Of a stretch of 64,000 bases of DNA, positions 60,899-64,000 are shown one piece after another (the stretch's first letter is position 1; every line of letters starts with the position of its first letter). Under the pieces are notes generated by a model. That model had not been told where the DNA came from. It saw only the letters and a program-made list of their open reading frames with translations, and ran no database searches. A program made the position numbers and the translations under genes. The stretch is from Flaccisagitta enflata (taxonomy: Eukaryota > Chaetognatha > Sagittoidea > Aphragmophora), in assembly GCA_965153355.1 (NCBI GenBank), contig OZ231126.1, positions 29,698,001 through 29,762,000 of the forward strand, given 5' to 3'.

Positions 60899-63800
60899 AT
60901 GCCCGCTCCTATGAGACTCAGAGACCTTATCAGGCAGATCCGATCGGCTAGAACAGGTTCGTAGTTGAAAATGAAGATGTTATGTCAATCACTTGACGTG
61001 AACGCGCTCATCCTGAGCTTTTCGAGTAATATCCATAGTTACGTCGACCAGTGTGATCGCGGCCCGATTAAGTGATTTTGTATATTGCAATCTCAACGCC
61101 GTCATTCAATTTTTCTTCTTTTCCATGGCCTTCCAAAACCGGTCATCGTTATTGCATTATCCCCTCACTCGTCAAAAATAAAAAAAATAAAAAGAATAAA
61201 CAAACCAAACTTCCTTTACATCAGCGGCGGAAGAGCGGTCGGTAGTTCAAAAAGAATGCGCGTACATTCGGACGACGTTCCGTGAAGAGGACAACACGTG
61301 GCGTTGTCGCAATGTCGCCAAACTTCTTTACATCCACATGCTCGGTTATCCGGCACATTTTGGACAGTTGGAATGCATGAAGCTCATCGCCTCTCCACGC
61401 TTCACCGACAAAAGAATAGGTTGAGAATAAATTTGCTAATCTTGTAATCTGAAACTAAGTTAGTGTTGGAATAAGCTGGTGCTAGGTTGGATCGGGGCTG
61501 CGCCAAAAAGGGTTGTATGGTTTGAAATGGTTGTATGGTCCCGTGGAAGGACCGTCTGACCGTCCCAAACGCGAAATTTCTCGACATGATTTTGAATCGA
61601 AAGAAGGTGAATCTATTGGACATGCCTTGTTTTAAACGCATAAAGAGCCCTCATCATTCGATTTTGTGGCTGGCCATTTATCCCTACCCAATCCAATATA
61701 AAGTATGTACATCTCTTATTTTACACTACTTGTCTCATATCACAACGTGTGTCAGGATACTTGGGCGTAATGCTACTGTTAGACGAAAATCGCGAGGTTC
61801 ACCTTTTGGTGACAAATTCGTTGAAGCAAGACTTGAGTCATCAGACTCAATTCATCGTCGGTCTCGCACTTTGCACGCTTGGTACCATTTGCTCGCCCGA
61901 AATGAGTCGGGATCTAGGTAAGGCACGATCAATCCCACCGAGAGGGGAAACACTCAAATTACTGATAGGGGCAAAAAATAACCATAAGTGCAATAAAAAT
62001 GGCCGATTTTTGAAAGGTCTGTAAAGGATCAAAAATTCATCTGAACATAGCAAAATTCATGACACCTTGAAAGCCCTTCAAAAGATCTTTCATTTGAAAC
62101 TTTTGTGGGACCACTAACTCAATGAATATGCAAATGAGAGTAAGATTAGTAAAACCGCTTAATTTTGAAACTGCCCATGGTGTCTTTACAAAGTTCCATA
62201 AAAAATCACAGAAGACGTTGCCCAATATTGATGAAAATTGAACTGATATTGGGGCAAATACAGGTCAACTAGCCCCTAAAATTTCATCGAAATCGATTAA
62301 GATCTTCTATCATTTTTACTCATCTAAAACATTTCAGAAAATCCGAGTGACAAATTCAGCCCTTTTTTTATGAGGTGGCAATGTAGTTGTTAGCCCTTAA
62401 TCTGTCATATTTTCTGAAAGAATTGAGAAAAAATTTGCTGCATGGACTCAAATGAAAGATAATTTTGATATGTTTCTACAAGGCATGGATTTAAGGATGG
62501 TCCCAAGAATCGTTTGACCAAAACCTGTGCTCAAAGCTGTTGAAAAATCGGCCATTTTTATTGCACTCATGGTTATATTTGATATCGCGTTGATTTATCT
62601 GCAACTCTGTTGTCACTGTTTGTCTTATCAGCTGTTGACTGTTTTCTCTGTGCCCTTAGCCTATCTACGGCTGATCATGGTTTATCTCGTCTTTTATCAT
62701 TTTCAGTTTTCAATGATTAGCTCCTTAATTTCTTCATATCTTCATGGCGAAAAATATGGAGATTCCCGTTATGTCGTGCTTGCTGTCGGTCGCTTAGTGG
62801 CGGCTTACGCGTGAATCTTTTTACCATTTCGTCTGTCAGTCGGTCCTAACTTTTCTGTAGGTATCAAATTTTCTTGCTTTGGCCAATCCGCCTGGCGTAT
62901 CTGCCTGGCGAATCTGTCTGGCACATCTGCCCGACAATGCGCCACTTTAGCCGACGGGTATACAACGTTCTTTCCATGTGATCAAGACATTGTCACCACT
63001 GGGAGGGCCGACGTGTCATTACAAGTTCATGCCCCCCCATGTAGAACACAGAGGGACTTTTGTTCGTCCGTACGTCCGTCCGTTAGTCCCCCCCAGGCCC
63101 TCTCAGGCCTGAAATCTGCCCTCTGAGGCCTGCAATCTGCCCTCTGAGGCCTGCAATTTGCCCTCTGAGGCCTGCAATCTGCCCTCTGAGGCCTGCAATC
63201 TGCCCTCTGAGGCCTGCAATCTGCCCTCTGAGGCCTGCAATCTGCCCTCTGAGGCCTGCAATCTGCCCTCTGAGGCCTGCAATCTGCCCTCTCAGGCCTG
63301 CAATCTGCCCTCTCAGGCCTGCAATCTGCCCTCTCAGGCCTGCAATCTGCCCTCTCAGGCCTGCAATCTGCCCTCTCAGGCCTGAAATCTGCCCTCTCAG
63401 GCCTGAAATCTGCCCTCTCAGGCCTGCAATCTGCCCTCTCAGGCCTGCAATCTGCCCTCTCAGGCCTGCAATCTGCCCTCTCAGGCCTGAAATCTGCCCT
63501 CTCAGGCCTGAAATCTGCCCCCTCAGGCCTGAAATCTGCCCTCTCAGGCCTGAAACCTGTCCTTAGACCTTAAATATGCCCTCTCAGATTTCAGGCCTAA
63601 AGAGGGCAGATTTCAGGCCTGAGAGGGCCTGGGGGGGGGGACTGACGGACAGACAGACGGACGAGCAAAATTCCCCCTGCGTTCTACGAGACTTCGTCCC
63701 CTTGGGGGCCGCTGCCCTGCTTCCTCTCACTCTGATTCACAACCATGCAAAGCAGGGCAACGGGTATCGCTGACCACATATTGCCCTTGGGCGACCTGTT

Positions 63801-64000
63801 CACCCTTCCCGCTCTTTCCATTCTGTCCAATCTCTTAGCTGGTGATGTGGAAACTCTGCTCAAATCTTCCAACGCATATCTGAAGAAAAAGGCGGCTTTG
63901 TGCGCGATGCGAATCATACGCAAAGTTCCCGAGCTTCTGGAGATGTTTCTGCCCGCCACAAGGTCCCTCCTGAACGAGAAGAATCACGGCGTTCTACTCA
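60899..64000 (+). CDS. AP1G1: AP-1 complex subunit gamma, N-terminal part (truncated by window end)
   Basis: Four exons are visible: 60899-60956, 61225-61419, 61756-61917, 63839-64000 (open). They give 192 residues of an expected 800 or so. The large gamma-adaptin subunit of AP-1 sorts cargo into clathrin vesicles at the trans-Golgi and endosomes. [19 protein letters not shown] is the conserved N terminus, followed by [91 protein letters not shown], all from the alpha-solenoid trunk. Phases are consistent at all three junctions. An acceptor-like CCTGCTGTAG lies 32 nt before the ATG. Confidence 0.95.
61977..62578. mobile_element. 600-bp inverted-repeat element in AP1G1 intron 3
   Basis: ATAACCATAAGTGCAATAAA and AATGGCCGATTTTTGAAAG at the left are mirrored by GAAAAATCGGCCATT and TTTATTGCACTCATGGTTAT at the right. 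No ORF. Confidence 0.8.
63039..63800. mobile_element. CGGCCC-family element with 21-bp array in AP1G1 intron 3
   Basis: TGTAGAACACAGAGGGA and a GTCCGTACGTCCGTCC run at the left correspond in inverted orientation to CGGACAGACAGACGGAC and CCCCCTGCGTTCTACGAGA at the right. GGGGGCCGCTGCCCTGC and the conserved tail GCAGGGCAACGGGTATCGC follow. Confidence 0.75.
63092..63570. repeat. 21-bp minisatellite, about 22 copies in variant blocks
   Basis: Unit contains AGGCCTGCAATCTGCCCTCT. Left copies read CTCTGAGG, central copies CTCTCAGG, and GAAATCTG replaces GCAATCTG in right-hand blocks. Confidence 0.95.

Overview
This is animal nuclear DNA. Every recognised gene is split by GT-AG introns, and the exons encode metazoan-type housekeeping proteins that match vertebrate orthologues over their full length: DENND11, PCC1/LAGE3, ALKBH2, TBL3/UTP13, PRPF31, the PP2A catalytic subunit and AP-1 gamma. 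Coding exons are GC-rich and clean. Introns and spacers are AT-rich and packed with inverted-repeat elements, minisatellites and microsatellites. Short spacers, and 3' splice sites without a visible donor in front of start codons, suggest an early-branching animal. A sponge is possible, but the sequence alone does not prove it.

Layout. 1-9,400 has no gene I can defend and is a mosaic of nested palindromic elements. 9,469-24,939 (+) is an 11-exon gene for a 512-residue protein I do not recognise; its introns hold most of the large repeats. 26,443-29,065 (-) is DENND11 in 8 exons, with an unidentified ORF pair just upstream of it on the same strand (29,132-29,760). From 31,486 six genes run head to tail on the + strand: PCC1 (1 exon), ALKBH2 (4 exons), TBL3 (12 exons), PRPF31 (5 exons), an uncharacterised four-RRM protein (1 exon) and PPP2C (6 exons). 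Their stop-to-start gaps are about 57, 90, 150, 642 and 501 bases. AP1G1 begins at 60,899 and runs off the window end after four exons.

The recognised genes serve tRNA modification (PCC1), nucleic-acid repair (ALKBH2), rRNA processing (TBL3), splicing (PRPF31), signalling (PP2A) and vesicle traffic (DENND11, AP-1). They share arrangement rather than one pathway. Several of the tightly spaced genes have a textbook polypyrimidine-AG acceptor between the upstream stop and their own ATG with no matching donor, as expected for operons resolved by spliced-leader trans-splicing.

The main non-genic novelty is a set of non-autonomous elements. Many have ends of the form TA|CAG...CTG|TA (Tc1/mariner-like). 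One family shares termini and a subterminal GTGGCGCCAC-type signature, yet different copies carry quite different tandem arrays. Two further dispersed families are built around short hairpins (AGTCGCG...CGCGACT and CGGCCC...GGGCCG). All intron chains were built by eye with phase bookkeeping; no database search was run.
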